64,000 bases of DNA from Ancylobacter mangrovi (GCF_024752355.1 NZ_JANTHZ010000001.1:1092801-1156800), one strand, 5' to 3'. Shown: positions 53,537 to 62,632, numbered from the stretch's first letter. A program made the numbers and translations. The notes: generated by a model from the letters alone, not told the origin.

Positions 53537-54924
53537 CCATCACCAACACCCCCACGCAGCTCGACGATGCGGCAAGGGCCGCTCTCCTCGCCCGCATGCG
53601 CCAGCGCCCGGCGGAGATGAACACGGTCGCCCGGCCGGTCTACGACACCGCCTTCGACACCCTGCCCGGCTACGACGAACTGCGCATGGTGCGGGCCACC
53701 GGCGAGGCGCTCGGCATCGCCAACCCGTTCTTCCGCCCGCATGAGGGGCGCGCCGGCGCGCTCTCGCGCATCGCCGGGCAGGAGGTGATCAACTTCGCCT
53801 CCTACGACTATCTCGGCCTGAACGGGCATCCCGACGTCCGGCGCGCGGCGCAGGAGGCGATCGAGCGCTACGGCACCAGCGTCTCGGCGAGCCGTCTCGT
53901 CGCCGGCGAACGGCCCTTCCATCGCGAGCTGGAAGCGCGCCTCGCCGGCCTGCACCAGGCCGAGGACGCGGTGGTCTTCGTCTCCGGCCACGCCGCCAAC
54001 GTCACCAGCGTCGCCACGCTGGTCGGCAGCAAGGACGCGGTGTTCCACGACGCGCTGATCCATAACAGCATCATCGTCGGGGCCGAGCTTTCCGGCGCCG
54101 CGCGGCGGACCTTCGCGCATAACGACCTCGACGCGCTGGAGCGCATGCTGGCCGCCGAGCGGGGCCATTACCACCGCGTGCTGATCGTCGTCGAAGGGCT
54201 GTACTCGATGGACGGGGACGTGCCCGACCTCGCCCGGCTGGCGGCGCTCAAGCAGCGTTTCGGCGCCTGGCTGATGGTGGACGAGGCGCACGGCATCGGC
54301 GTGCTCGGCGCCACCGGCAGGGGCATCGCCGAGCTGGCCGGGCTCGACCCGGCGCTGGTCGACATCTGGATGGGAACGCTGTCCAAGTCGTTCGCCTCCT
54401 GCGGCGGCTACATCGCCGGCTCGCAGACCCTGATCGACTATCTCAAGGTGTCCGCGCCGGGCTTCGTCTACAGCGTCGGCCTCGCCCCGGCCGCCGCCGG
54501 CGCCGCGCTCGCCGCGATCGAGGCGATGGAACGCGAGGGCGAGCGGGTGGCCGCGCTGCAGGCCAATGCCCGCCACTTCTTCGAGACCGCGCAGGCGGCC
54601 GGCCTCTCGACCGGCACCGCCGAGGGGCATGCCATCGTGCCGATCATGGTCGGCGATTCCCTGATGGCGGTGCTGCTGTCCGAAAGGCTGCTGGCCCGCG
54701 GCGTCAACGTGCTGCCGATCATCCATCCAGCTGTGCCGCACCGCTCGGCGCGGCTGCGCTTCTTCATCACCGCCGCCCACACCACCGGGCAGCTCGACGA
54801 GGCCGTACGCGTACTCAAGCAGGAAATCGAGGAGAGTTCCCGCTTCCTGGCCGCGCTCGGATTCGACAGCGAGGCAGACGACGACCCGTCGGATGCGATG
54901 TCTGTCCTGCAGGTGAGGACGTGA
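53533..54924 (+). CDS. rkpG: RkpG-like alpha-oxoamine synthase (PLP-dependent)
   Basis: 463-residue fold-type I PLP enzyme of the 8-amino-7-oxononanoate / serine palmitoyl transferase group. The PLP lysine is Lys285 (TLSKSF) and Asp250 lies in VDEAHG; SYDYLGL and SGHAANV are conserved. It has an N-terminal extension of about 70 residues. The ATG overlaps the PKS stop (ATGA), so it is co-translated and probably condenses the ACP-bound acyl chain with an amino acid, releasing it by decarboxylation. That would explain the missing thioesterase. Confidence 0.88.
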   Translation: MTITNTPTQLDDAARAALLARMRQRPAEMNTVARPVYDTAFDTLPGYDELRMVRATGEALGIANPFFRPHEGRAGALSRIAGQEVINFASYDYLGLNGHPDVRRAAQEAIERYGTSVSASRLVAGERPFHRELEARLAGLHQAEDAVVFVSGHAANVTSVATLVGSKDAVFHDALIHNSIIVGAELSGAARRTFAHNDLDALERMLAAERGHYHRVLIVVEGLYSMDGDVPDLARLAALKQRFGAWLMVDEAHGIGVLGATGRGIAELAGLDPALVDIWMGTLSKSFASCGGYIAGSQTLIDYLKVSAPGFVYSVGLAPAAAGAALAAIEAMEREGERVAALQANARHFFETAQAAGLSTGTAEGHAIVPIMVGDSLMAVLLSERLLARGVNVLPIIHPAVPHRSARLRFFITAAHTTGQLDEAVRVLKQEIEESSRFLAALGFDSEADDDPSDAMSVLQVRT

Positions 54925-54925
54925 A

Positions 54926-56425
54926 ATGAAGGTCGTGCTCGACATCACCCGGATGCTGCGGCGCTCGTCCCAGTCGACGCCGACCGGCATCGACCGGGTC
55001 GAACTCGCCTATGCGCGCCACCTGCTCGGCAGCCGCGCCTATAAGGACCGGGTCGCCTTCGTGGCGCGGGTGCGCGCCTCGACCTGGTATTTCGACGCCG
55101 ACGCCGTCGCCGGCTTCACCGAGACGCTGAAGCGGCGGTGGAAGCACGCCGAGGGGCGCGTCACGCGGCGCGAACTGGGCAACATCGAACGCTTCCTCGA
55201 CCTGGCGCCGGGCGTCCTCACCGATATCGAGCCGGAGACGCCCCCGCGCGCGACGCTGCCAGACGTGCTGCCCACGCTCAAGCGCCTGTTCTCGCCGGTC
55301 AACCTGCTGCCGCGCCTGCTGCGCCCGCGCAACTCGCAGGGGGCGGTCTATCTCAACGTCTCCCATGAGGGGCTCGGCTCCGGCAACGGCATGCGCGCGA
55401 TGATGCGCGGCCACGGGCTCAAGCCGATCTATCTGGTGCACGACCTCATCCCCCTCACCCATCCCGAATATGTCCGCCCCGGCGACGCCGAGAAGCACGA
55501 GACGCGCATGCGCACCGTGCTCGCCTCGGCCGAAATGGTGATCTGCAACTCGCACCACACGCTGGACCAGCTCTCCGCCTTCGCGGCGCGCAGCGACATG
55601 GCGATGCCGGCCAATGTGGTCAGCCCGCTCGGCGTGGAAAACGAGTTCGGCGTGCAGGAACTGGCGATGCCGGAGGTGCACCCGTACTTCCTCACCGTCG
55701 GGACCATCGAGCCGCGCAAGAACCACCTCGTGCTGCTCCATGCCTGGCGGGTGCTGGTGGAGAAGCTCGGCCCCAAGGCGCCGAAGCTCATCATCGTCGG
55801 CCGCCGCGGCTGGGAGAACGAGAACGTCATCGACATCATCGAGCGCTGCCGCAACCTCGGCGGCCATGTGCTGGAGTGCAACCGGCTGCCGGACGCGCAT
55901 CTGCGCCGGCTGATGAAGCAGGCGCGCGGTGTGCTGTTCCCCTCCTTCGCCGAGGGCTACGGCCTGCCGCTGTTCGAGGCGATGGCGCTGCGGGTGCCGG
56001 TGATCTGCTCCGACCTGCAGGCGTTCCGCGACATCGCCGGCGAGGCGCCCTGCTATCTCGACCCGATCGACGGCCTCGGCTGGGCGCGGGTGATCGAGGA
56101 CTATGCGCGCCCGGATTCAGCGGCGCGCGACAGCCAGCTCCGGCTGCTGGCGCAGACCCGCGTGCCGCGCTGGAAGGATCATTTCTCCATCATCGACGGG
56201 ATTATCGACGCCGTCGCCGCGCCCGCCGGCGAGGTGCGCGCGCCCTCCCCGTCGTGGCAGCCGGCCATCAGCTTCGAGCGGAGCAAGGAATTGATCGCCG
56301 CCGGCGAGCTCGCCGATGCCGGGCGCGCGCTCTCCCTCGTCGCCGCCCAGCCGCATTCGAGCACGAGGTGGTCGGTGGCGGAATCCTCGGCCAGCTCCTC
56401 ATATCCTGGAAGGATCGGCGCATGA
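54926..56425 (+). CDS. Glycosyltransferase, family 4-like; 3' end overlaps the convergent gene
   Basis: GT-B glycosyltransferase of 499 residues as read. IDITRMLR-like start, NVSHEGLG, LVHDLIPLTHPEY, VGTIEPRKNHLVLLHAW and VLFPSFAEGYGLPLFEAMALRVPVICSDL give a complete donor site. The core ends near residue 430 (HFSIIDGIIDAV). The last about 70 residues run antisense over the 3' end of the sulfatase-fold gene, and the final about 30 (after AAQPHSS) look like its reverse complement rather than protein. The natural C-terminus therefore seems lost or replaced. Confidence 0.8.
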   Translation: MKVVLDITRMLRRSSQSTPTGIDRVELAYARHLLGSRAYKDRVAFVARVRASTWYFDADAVAGFTETLKRRWKHAEGRVTRRELGNIERFLDLAPGVLTDIEPETPPRATLPDVLPTLKRLFSPVNLLPRLLRPRNSQGAVYLNVSHEGLGSGNGMRAMMRGHGLKPIYLVHDLIPLTHPEYVRPGDAEKHETRMRTVLASAEMVICNSHHTLDQLSAFAARSDMAMPANVVSPLGVENEFGVQELAMPEVHPYFLTVGTIEPRKNHLVLLHAWRVLVEKLGPKAPKLIIVGRRGWENENVIDIIERCRNLGGHVLECNRLPDAHLRRLMKQARGVLFPSFAEGYGLPLFEAMALRVPVICSDLQAFRDIAGEAPCYLDPIDGLGWARVIEDYARPDSAARDSQLRLLAQTRVPRWKDHFSIIDGIIDAVAAPAGEVRAPSPSWQPAISFERSKELIAAGELADAGRALSLVAAQPHSSTRWSVAESSASSSYPGRIGA

Positions 56426-57759
56426 TCGCCGTAGAACACCAGCAGCGAGCGATCGGTCAGCGCATCCAGCGCCGCCACCAGCCGGCCGAGCAGGGCATCG
56501 GCATTGGCGGCGTGGCGCACATACTGCTCCACCGGATCGGCGATGTCCGCCAGCCGGCCCGGCCCGTAGGGATCATGCGCCTCCATGGTGACGGCCATCA
56601 GGAACAGCCGTTCGCCGGCCTCGCCCGCGGACTGGAGCTCGGCGATGATGCGCTCGCCGACCGCCCGGTCGCCGATATAGGGGCCGAAGCGGTCGCTTGG
56701 CACGAACTCGGCCTCGTCGACGAAGCGGGAGAAGCCGAGCCGCGGGATCGCGGCATCGCGCCGGAAGAAGCGCGCATCGTGCGGGTGCAGGAAGACGGTG
56801 CGCCAGCCCGCGAGGTCGAGCCCGCTCGCCAGCGACGCGCCGGCCAGCCGGTCCGGGCGCATATAGGGATCGAAGCGGTCCATGCCCTGTTCGGCGAAGG
56901 CGATGCCGGTCAGCATCTCCACCTCGGTGCGGTGCGTGTAGGCGCCGAAGCAGGAGACAGCGAGGCGGCCATGCGCCAGAGCCCGCCGGCGCAGCCGGTC
57001 GAGATGGGGCAGTTCCAGCGCGAGGCCGTTGCGCCGCAGGTCGGCGAAGGATTCCGACTGCACGATGATGACCGCCCGGTAGCGCGTGCCCCCGAGTTCG
57101 GCGGCGCTCTCACTGCTCTCCCTCCCGCCGTCGCGGCGCCACAGGGCGAAGCCTGCCGCCAGCGAGACGGAGAGGCCGAGCCTCGCCACGAACGCGTTGG
57201 CGGAGCTTCCGAGAAGCTCGGCCGCGAGCGCAGGCAGCCGGCCGGCCAGGGCGCCGGCGCGGGCGATGAAGACCGGCACCACCAGCAGGGCGAGCACCAG
57301 CGCGGCGCCCTGCGCGACGCTGCCTTCCGCGCGCGGCTCGATCGCGGTCCAGACGAAGATCGCGCCCGCCAGCAGCAGCGCGACGAGGCCGAGGCCGAGC
57401 GCGGTGCGGCGGCCGACATAGAACAGCGCGGGATGGCGCAGCAGCAGCGGAAGGAAGCCGAGATCGCTGAACACCAGCGGCTCGCGCAGATAGTCGTATT
57501 TCACGCGCGAGACCAGCACGAAGGTGCCGAGCGTGACCAGCGCCGCGACGGCGGCGAAGAACGGGCGCGCCGACAGGCCGAACCAGAGCAGCCACAGCCA
57601 GAGCGCGATCGCCGCTCCCATGAGCCGCGCCTCGCCCGGCACGCGGCCGCCGCGCTCGCGCGCGGGTACCGCCAGCCGGTCCAGCCCTCGCGCGCCGATC
57701 ACGGTGACGGTGGCGCCGATGAGCAGCGTGGCGAGCGTCCAACCCATTTCGTCTCTCAT
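56179..57759 (-). CDS. RkpI-like membrane protein with sulfatase/LTA-synthase fold, C-terminus abnormal
   Basis: 526 residues as read. About five membrane helices occupy 1-200, followed by an extracytoplasmic sulfatase-fold domain: QSESF (metal-ligand Glu), YTHRTEVEMLTG (catalytic Thr region), LHPHDARFF and YGDHAPILPG. The family pattern stops at ATDHLVLE, codon ending near 56356. The remaining 59 residues are low-complexity and antisense to the convergent glycosyltransferase, so the true end was probably lost. It may transfer a phosphoglycerol-like group to the capsule or its lipid, as proposed for LtaS relatives; rhizobial RkpI is similar in type. Confidence 0.7.
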   Translation of the reverse strand: MRDEMGWTLATLLIGATVTVIGARGLDRLAVPARERGGRVPGEARLMGAAIALWLWLLWFGLSARPFFAAVAALVTLGTFVLVSRVKYDYLREPLVFSDLGFLPLLLRHPALFYVGRRTALGLGLVALLLAGAIFVWTAIEPRAEGSVAQGAALVLALLVVPVFIARAGALAGRLPALAAELLGSSANAFVARLGLSVSLAAGFALWRRDGGRESSESAAELGGTRYRAVIIVQSESFADLRRNGLALELPHLDRLRRRALAHGRLAVSCFGAYTHRTEVEMLTGIAFAEQGMDRFDPYMRPDRLAGASLASGLDLAGWRTVFLHPHDARFFRRDAAIPRLGFSRFVDEAEFVPSDRFGPYIGDRAVGERIIAELQSAGEAGERLFLMAVTMEAHDPYGPGRLADIADPVEQYVRHAANADALLGRLVAALDALTDRSLLVFYGDHAPILPGYEELAEDSATDHLVLECGWAATRESARPASASSPAAINSLLRSKLMAGCHDGEGARTSPAGAATASIIPSMMEK

Positions 57760-57945
57760 TCCCCTGCCCGGAATACGTCATTGGAAAGCACAATAAGACG
57801 CCATTCCAGGTATTTTAAGGGCAAAACTGCGAATATCACCCGTCCCGAGAAAGAATATATAAAATATATCTCGCATGTTAAGAGATATTATACTATTGGA
57901 CACCCATATCACCACGCGACAGCGGATTGAGGGAAGCGGCATCAC
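57760..57945. promoter_or_regulatory. AT-rich promoter region of kpsEMT
   Basis: These 186 bases separate the sulfatase-fold gene (minus) from kpsE (plus) and are strongly AT-rich. TATACT at 57889-57894 is the best -10 for the rightward export genes, about 52 bp before kpsE, without a clear -35. No known operator is recognised. Confidence 0.45.
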
Positions 57946-59367
57946 ATGAACAAGCTGCACCCGTTTATTGACATGCCGAAGGCCGAGCCGGTCGACGAGA
58001 AGACGGCGGAGAAGATGAAGCCCGTGGCGCCGACCCGGAACAAGCCGCTTCGACCCGTGCCGCGCGAGATCCCCGGCGGCGCCGAGGAGGAGGCGCGCAC
58101 GCCCGTGGCGCGCGCCAAGCCGACGCGCCCCGTCGTCAAGCGCGAAGGCTTCCGCCTGCCCGGCATCGACATCGCCGATCTGGTCGCCGACCTGCCGCGC
58201 AAGGCGCACAAGCGCCGCTCGGTCGGGCTGTGGGCCTCGTTCCTGCTGATGGTGGCGGTGCCGACCCTCGCGGCCGGGCTCTATTACGGCATCTTCGTCT
58301 CCAACCAGTACCAGTCGGAATTCCGCTTCGCCGTGCGCACCCAGGACTTCGCGCCCGCCGGCACCACCGCGGCCAGCACCGCGCTCGGCGCAGCGGCGCG
58401 CTCGGGCATCTTCACCGACAGCTTCCTGGTGGTCGACTATCTCTCCAGCCGCCAGGCGGTGCAGGACCTGCTCAAGACGGTCGACCTGCGCGCGATGTAC
58501 TCGCACGCGGGCACCGATCCGCTCTCGCGGCTGCGGGGCGCGGACACGATGGAGAACCTCGTCAGCTACTGGCAGTCGATGATCGACGCCTCGTTCGACC
58601 TCGCTACCGGCCTCACCCTGGTGCGCGTGCGCGCCTTTACGCCGGAGGATGCGTATACGATCGCCTCGACGCTGGTGAAGCAGAGCGAGAAGCTGGTCAA
58701 CGACATCTCCTCGCGGGCCCGCGAGGACGCGGTTAGGTTCGCGCAGGCGGACGTCAACCGCGCCGAGGAACGGCTGCGCGGCGCGCGGGCGGCCCTGCGC
58801 CAGTTCCGCAATATCGAGCAGACGCCCGATGCCGCGCGCACCGCCGGCGGCACGCTCGACCTCGCCATGAAGCTGCGCGGGGAGCTCGCCGACCAGCAGT
58901 CGCAGCTCGCCTCGCTGCGTACCTACATGGACCCCGACGCCCCGACCGTGAAGGTGCTGGAGAGCCGGATCGCCGCCACCAACAAGCAGATCGCCTCGGT
59001 CGAGCGCGAGATCGGCAAGGGCGCACACGACGCCGCGACGGCCGGCGCCACCACCACGGACGCGACGACAGGCGTGGCGGGCTCGCAGCCGGTTCTGTCG
59101 GACGTGCTGTCGAAATATGAGGACCTCGACCTCAGCCGGCAGTTCGCGGAGAAATATTACGACACCACCCTCTCCGCGCTCGAGCTCGCGCGTTCGGAGG
59201 CAGCCACCCAGCAGACCTATGTCGCCACCTATGTGCAGCCGGCGGTGGCGCAGGCGAGTGAATATCCCCAGCGCCTGGTCTCGATCCTGATCGTCTTCCT
59301 CGCCGCCGGCGCGCTGTGGTTCATCAGCGTCATGGTCTTCTTCTCCATCCGCGACCACGTGGCCTGA
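57946..59367 (+). CDS. kpsE: Capsule export inner-membrane protein KpsE (BexC/CtrB family)
   Basis: 473 residues. A basic cytoplasmic N-terminus of about 90 residues is followed by a first membrane helix at about 94-115, then a long periplasmic part with heptad-like coiled coil (about 255-350), and a second helix at about 440-463. The QYQSEFRFAVRT segment after helix 1 is typical of this polysaccharide co-polymerase family. It links the KpsMT transporter to the outer-membrane channel. kpsM follows 18 bp later. Confidence 0.88.
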   Translation: MNKLHPFIDMPKAEPVDEKTAEKMKPVAPTRNKPLRPVPREIPGGAEEEARTPVARAKPTRPVVKREGFRLPGIDIADLVADLPRKAHKRRSVGLWASFLLMVAVPTLAAGLYYGIFVSNQYQSEFRFAVRTQDFAPAGTTAASTALGAAARSGIFTDSFLVVDYLSSRQAVQDLLKTVDLRAMYSHAGTDPLSRLRGADTMENLVSYWQSMIDASFDLATGLTLVRVRAFTPEDAYTIASTLVKQSEKLVNDISSRAREDAVRFAQADVNRAEERLRGARAALRQFRNIEQTPDAARTAGGTLDLAMKLRGELADQQSQLASLRTYMDPDAPTVKVLESRIAATNKQIASVEREIGKGAHDAATAGATTTDATTGVAGSQPVLSDVLSKYEDLDLSRQFAEKYYDTTLSALELARSEAATQQTYVATYVQPAVAQASEYPQRLVSILIVFLAAGALWFISVMVFFSIRDHVA

Positions 59368-59385
59368 GCGGAGGCAAGCGCGGCG

Positions 59386-60213
59386 ATGAGTCTAACTCCG
59401 CCATTCGACGACGCGCCGCGCCGGGGCTTCGGCCCCGTCCGGCTCGCGGAAGGGCTGCGCACGCAGGGGCGCGTCGTCATTGCGCTGATGCTGCGCGAGA
59501 TGCGGCTGCGCTCCGTGCATTCGCGCCTCAGCTACCTGCTGGCGCTGCTGGAACCGATCCTGCAGCTCACCATGATGATGGGCATCTTCACCATCATCGG
59601 CCGGCGGCCGGATTTCGGCACTAGCCTGCTGCTGTTCCTCGGCACCGGCATCCTGCCCTTCTTCCTGTTCACCCATGTCTCCGGGCGCACCACGGGGGCG
59701 ATCCGGGCCAGCGGCCTCGTGCGCGCGCTCGCCCTGGTCCAGCCACTCGACATCATGCTGGCGCGCGCGCTGCTGGAGACGGCGACGCTGCTGATCGTGG
59801 CCATAATGCTGTTCACCTTCATCTACGCGACCGGGGTGAAGGAAGCGCTGCCGATCCGCCCGATGCTGGCGATCGAGGGCTTCGCGGCGACCGCGCTGCT
59901 CGCCATCGGCGTCGGCCTGATCAACGGCGTCATCGGCGCCTTCTTCCGGCTCTGGGCGTTGATCTACGGGGTGCTGTCGCGCTCGCTGATCTTCCTTTCC
60001 GGCGTCTTCTTCGTGCCGGACTTCATGCCGCCGCCGATCCGCTACGTCCTGAGCTGGAACCCGCTGCTGCACGGGCTGGAATGGTTCCGCTCCGGCTTCT
60101 ACCTGACCTATCCGACGCTCACCCTGGACAAGGGCTACCTCATCCAATGCGCCGTCATCTGCCTGCTTCTCGGGCTGGCGGCCGAGCGCGTGTTCCGGGC
60201 GAGGCTGATATGA
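59386..60213 (+). CDS. kpsM: Capsule ABC exporter permease KpsM
   Basis: 275-residue ABC-2 type permease with about six helices. Landmarks are LREMRLRSVHSRLSYLLALLEP near 36-57 and NPLLHGLEWFRSGFY near 222, as in KpsM/BexB. It exports the finished capsule with its lipid anchor across the inner membrane. The stop overlaps kpsT. Confidence 0.9.
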   Translation: MSLTPPFDDAPRRGFGPVRLAEGLRTQGRVVIALMLREMRLRSVHSRLSYLLALLEPILQLTMMMGIFTIIGRRPDFGTSLLLFLGTGILPFFLFTHVSGRTTGAIRASGLVRALALVQPLDIMLARALLETATLLIVAIMLFTFIYATGVKEALPIRPMLAIEGFAATALLAIGVGLINGVIGAFFRLWALIYGVLSRSLIFLSGVFFVPDFMPPPIRYVLSWNPLLHGLEWFRSGFYLTYPTLTLDKGYLIQCAVICLLLGLAAERVFRARLI

Positions 60214-60956
60214 TGGCGGTGCAGCTGTCGGACGTCGCCAAGACCTACCGTGCGTCGCACGGCTCGAAGCGCGTCTTCGAGCATCTCGACGCGGTGTTCC
60301 AGCAGGGGGTCTCGGTCGGCATCCTCGGGGCGCGCAGCGTCGGCAAGTCGACGCTGATCAAGCTGATCGGCGGCTCGACGCTGCCCGACCACGGCAAGAT
60401 CCGCCGCAACGGCTCGATCTCCCCGCCGGTCGCCAACACGCAGGCCTATCACGCCTCGCTGACCGGCCGCGAGAACCTGCACTTCGTCGCCCGCGTCAAC
60501 GGCTTCGACGGCGACGCCGCCGCCCAGTTCGTCACCCGCTTCGCGGAGATGGGCGAGGCGATCGACCAGCCGCTGTCGAGCTATACGCGCGAGCGGCGCT
60601 CGCGCTTCCTGTTCGCCGCCTCCTACGCCCTGCCCTTCGACATCTTCATCGCCGACGAGGCGCTGTATGGCGGCGCCGGCGAGTTCCGCGAACGCTGCGC
60701 CGAGTTGGTGCAGCAGCGCCGGTCACACGCGACGCTGCTTTTCACCACACGATCCCCACAGATGCTTCGTAGGTTTGCGGATGTCGGCGCCGTGCTGCAC
60801 GACGGCCGGCTGCAGATGTTCGAGCGCATCGGCGACGCCATACGCCTGTTTCGCGCCCTCGACACCAGCGCGGCGCCGGAGAGCGACGACGGGCGGGACG
60901 AAGAGCAAGACGAGGAAGAACGCCTCGTCGACGAACCCTTCGGGCCCCTGGCCTGA
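60210..60956 (+). CDS. kpsT: Capsule ABC exporter ATPase KpsT, with degenerate signature
   Basis: 248-residue ATPase. Walker A is GARSVGKST (40-48) and Walker B lies in FDIFIADEALYGG. The signature region, usually close to TYSSGMKAR in KpsT, reads LSSYTRERRSR, so the Ser-Gly core is missing. The H-loop position reads LLFTTRSPQ, without the usual His. The C-terminus has an acidic tail. Two key catalytic motifs are thus changed; family capsule ATPases tolerate some of this, but activity may be low. ATG at 60210 overlaps the kpsM stop (ATGA). Confidence 0.85.
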   Translation: MMAVQLSDVAKTYRASHGSKRVFEHLDAVFQQGVSVGILGARSVGKSTLIKLIGGSTLPDHGKIRRNGSISPPVANTQAYHASLTGRENLHFVARVNGFDGDAAAQFVTRFAEMGEAIDQPLSSYTRERRSRFLFAASYALPFDIFIADEALYGGAGEFRERCAELVQQRRSHATLLFTTRSPQMLRRFADVGAVLHDGRLQMFERIGDAIRLFRALDTSAAPESDDGRDEEQDEEERLVDEPFGPLA

Positions 60957-61012
60957 AGTTGCCTTCCATCACTTTCGATCGGGAGGTCCCGATCCAACCT
61001 GAAGGAGCCGAC

Positions 61013-61213
61013 ATGAACGAACTTCCCGAAATCAGCCGCCAGCTCGAGCGTTTCGTGGCCCGCCGCCTCGTCGAGTTCGACCAGGCGGCCTGGAAGGAGC
61101 TGACCATCCAGAAGCGCAAGGAGTGCATCCAGGCCGCCCGCCGCGCGCTGAAGGCGGAGCGGAACTTCTTCGCGCGGCAGACGCCGGCCGCTGCGCCCGC
61201 CCCGGCCGAGTGA
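61013..61213 (+). CDS. Small basic helical protein between kpsT and kpsD
   Basis: 66 residues, rich in Arg, Glu, Ala and Gln and probably all helical. Its middle is EFDQAAWKELTIQKRKECIQ and the tail is Ala/Pro-rich. No signal peptide or membrane helix. A good ribosome site, GAAGGAG, lies eight bases before the ATG at 61013, and coding character is clear. No family recognised; it may be an accessory of the exporter. Confidence 0.6.
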   Translation: MNELPEISRQLERFVARRLVEFDQAAWKELTIQKRKECIQAARRALKAERNFFARQTPAAAPAPAE

Positions 61214-61449
61214 TGTCAGCGTACTTCGATACCGGCCGCGACCCGGCCGGTATCGGATACCGTCGATTCGCGCGACGGTTGAGCAACTTTCGAAGTATTT
61301 ACAAGATTTACCCTCTTGCCGGGCGCGTCTGTTGCGCTCCGGGCACAGGGGGCGAGCTTAATCTGCCGTCTGTCATCGCGGTGTGGATACGAACCTCGAT
61401 CCGGTTTACATGACCTATTCGAGAATAACAGGGATCGGGCGGCTTGATT
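61214..61449. other. Intergenic region with hairpin and kpsD promoter
   Basis: No gene in these 236 bases. A perfect 10-bp stem (GATACCGGCC at 61228 with GGCCGGTATC at 61245) with a 7-base loop can end the kpsEMT transcript. An AT-rich part at about 61285-61320 may carry the kpsD promoter. Confidence 0.5.
61228..61254 (+). terminator. Hairpin after the kpsT/small-protein genes
   Basis: Perfect 10-bp inverted repeat with loop GCGACCC, 15 bp behind the stop of the small gene. No T tract follows, so this could also be a weak or Rho-assisted terminator. Confidence 0.5.
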
Positions 61450-62604
61450 ATGCGTGGTCCGAAGGCCAGCCTCGCCGGGCTCGCCGCGTTGTGTATGGTG
61501 CTCGGTGGTTGTGTCTTCTTTCCTGGGTCGGGTCCGACCACCCAGGAAGTGATGTCGCCTCCCCAGAGCGAGCCCGCCGACTACGAGATCGTCGACGTCG
61601 ACGCGAACGCGATTCAGGCGATGAGCCTGTGGCGTTCGCCGAGCCTCGCGCGCAGCTTCGGTGCCGGCCGCCTCGCGCCGGAGACCACGGTCAGCATCGG
61701 CGACGTCGTCTCGGTCTCGATCTGGGAGGCGAGCCGCGACGGGCTGTTCGGCAGCGGCTCCAGCAGCGACTCGGGATCGAGCAGCGAGACCCTTCCCGGG
61801 CAGACGGTGGACCGCGACGGCCACATCAAGGTGCCCTATGTCGGCGAGATCTCGGTGGTCGGCAAGCGCCCCAGCCAGATCGCCAAGACCATCGAGCAGG
61901 GACTGACCGGCAAGGCGATCGAGCCGCAGGTGCTCGTCACCCTGCCGCAGCGGACCTCCGCCTCGGTGGTGGTGGTCGGCGACCTGACCGGCGCCGGCCG
62001 GGTGAACCTCAACGTCAAGGGCGACCGGCTGCTCGAGGTGATCGCGCAGGCCGGCGGCATCAAGGCCCCGCCGCACGAGACCTTCGTGCGCGTGACGCGC
62101 GGCAAGCGCAGCACGACGATGCAGCTCTCCTCCGTCCTCGCACGGCCCGACGAGAACATCTTCATGCGCCCGGGAGACACGGTCTACGTCTTCCGCCGGC
62201 CGCAGACCTTCACCGCCCTCGGCGCCGTGAAGAGTGCGGGCGAGATGCCGATCGACCGCGACGACTTCACGGTCGCGGAGGCGATGGGTGTGTCGGGTGG
62301 CCTGATCGACAGCCTGGCCGATCCGAGCGGGGTGTTCATCTTCCGCTACGAGCAGGCGGCGGTGGTGCGCCAGATCGATCCGCAGTCGCCCTATCTCAAC
62401 GGCAACACGGTGGTGCCGGTCATCTACCGGCTGAACCTCAAGGACCCGTCGGGCTACTTCGTCGCCCGCGCCTTCCCGATCCGTGTCGGCGACATCGTCT
62501 ACGTCGCCAATGCGCCGGGTGCCGAGTTCACCAAGTTCCTGCGCATGGCGCAGACCATCAGCACGCTGGTGCGCTCCAACGCGGTGGTCTCCACCAGCGA
62601 CTAG
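61450..62604 (+). CDS. kpsD: Polysaccharide export outer-membrane lipoprotein (KpsD/BexD/Wza family)
   Basis: 384-residue lipoprotein with signal peptide and lipobox LGGC (Cys21). The Poly_export domain follows (VSIGDVVSVSIWEASRDGLF, then VDRDGHIKVPYVGEISVVGKRPSQIA), and two SLBB-type repeats come after (VVVVGDLTGAGRVNL and FTALGAVKSAGEMPI). It should form the outer-membrane channel that pairs with KpsE. The ATG at 61450 is used; a TTG two codons upstream is possible. Confidence 0.88.
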   Translation: MRGPKASLAGLAALCMVLGGCVFFPGSGPTTQEVMSPPQSEPADYEIVDVDANAIQAMSLWRSPSLARSFGAGRLAPETTVSIGDVVSVSIWEASRDGLFGSGSSSDSGSSSETLPGQTVDRDGHIKVPYVGEISVVGKRPSQIAKTIEQGLTGKAIEPQVLVTLPQRTSASVVVVGDLTGAGRVNLNVKGDRLLEVIAQAGGIKAPPHETFVRVTRGKRSTTMQLSSVLARPDENIFMRPGDTVYVFRRPQTFTALGAVKSAGEMPIDRDDFTVAEAMGVSGGLIDSLADPSGVFIFRYEQAAVVRQIDPQSPYLNGNTVVPVIYRLNLKDPSGYFVARAFPIRVGDIVYVANAPGAEFTKFLRMAQTISTLVRSNAVVSTSD

Positions 62605-62632
62605 CGGGTGGCGTCAGCAAAGGAGGCCGGCC

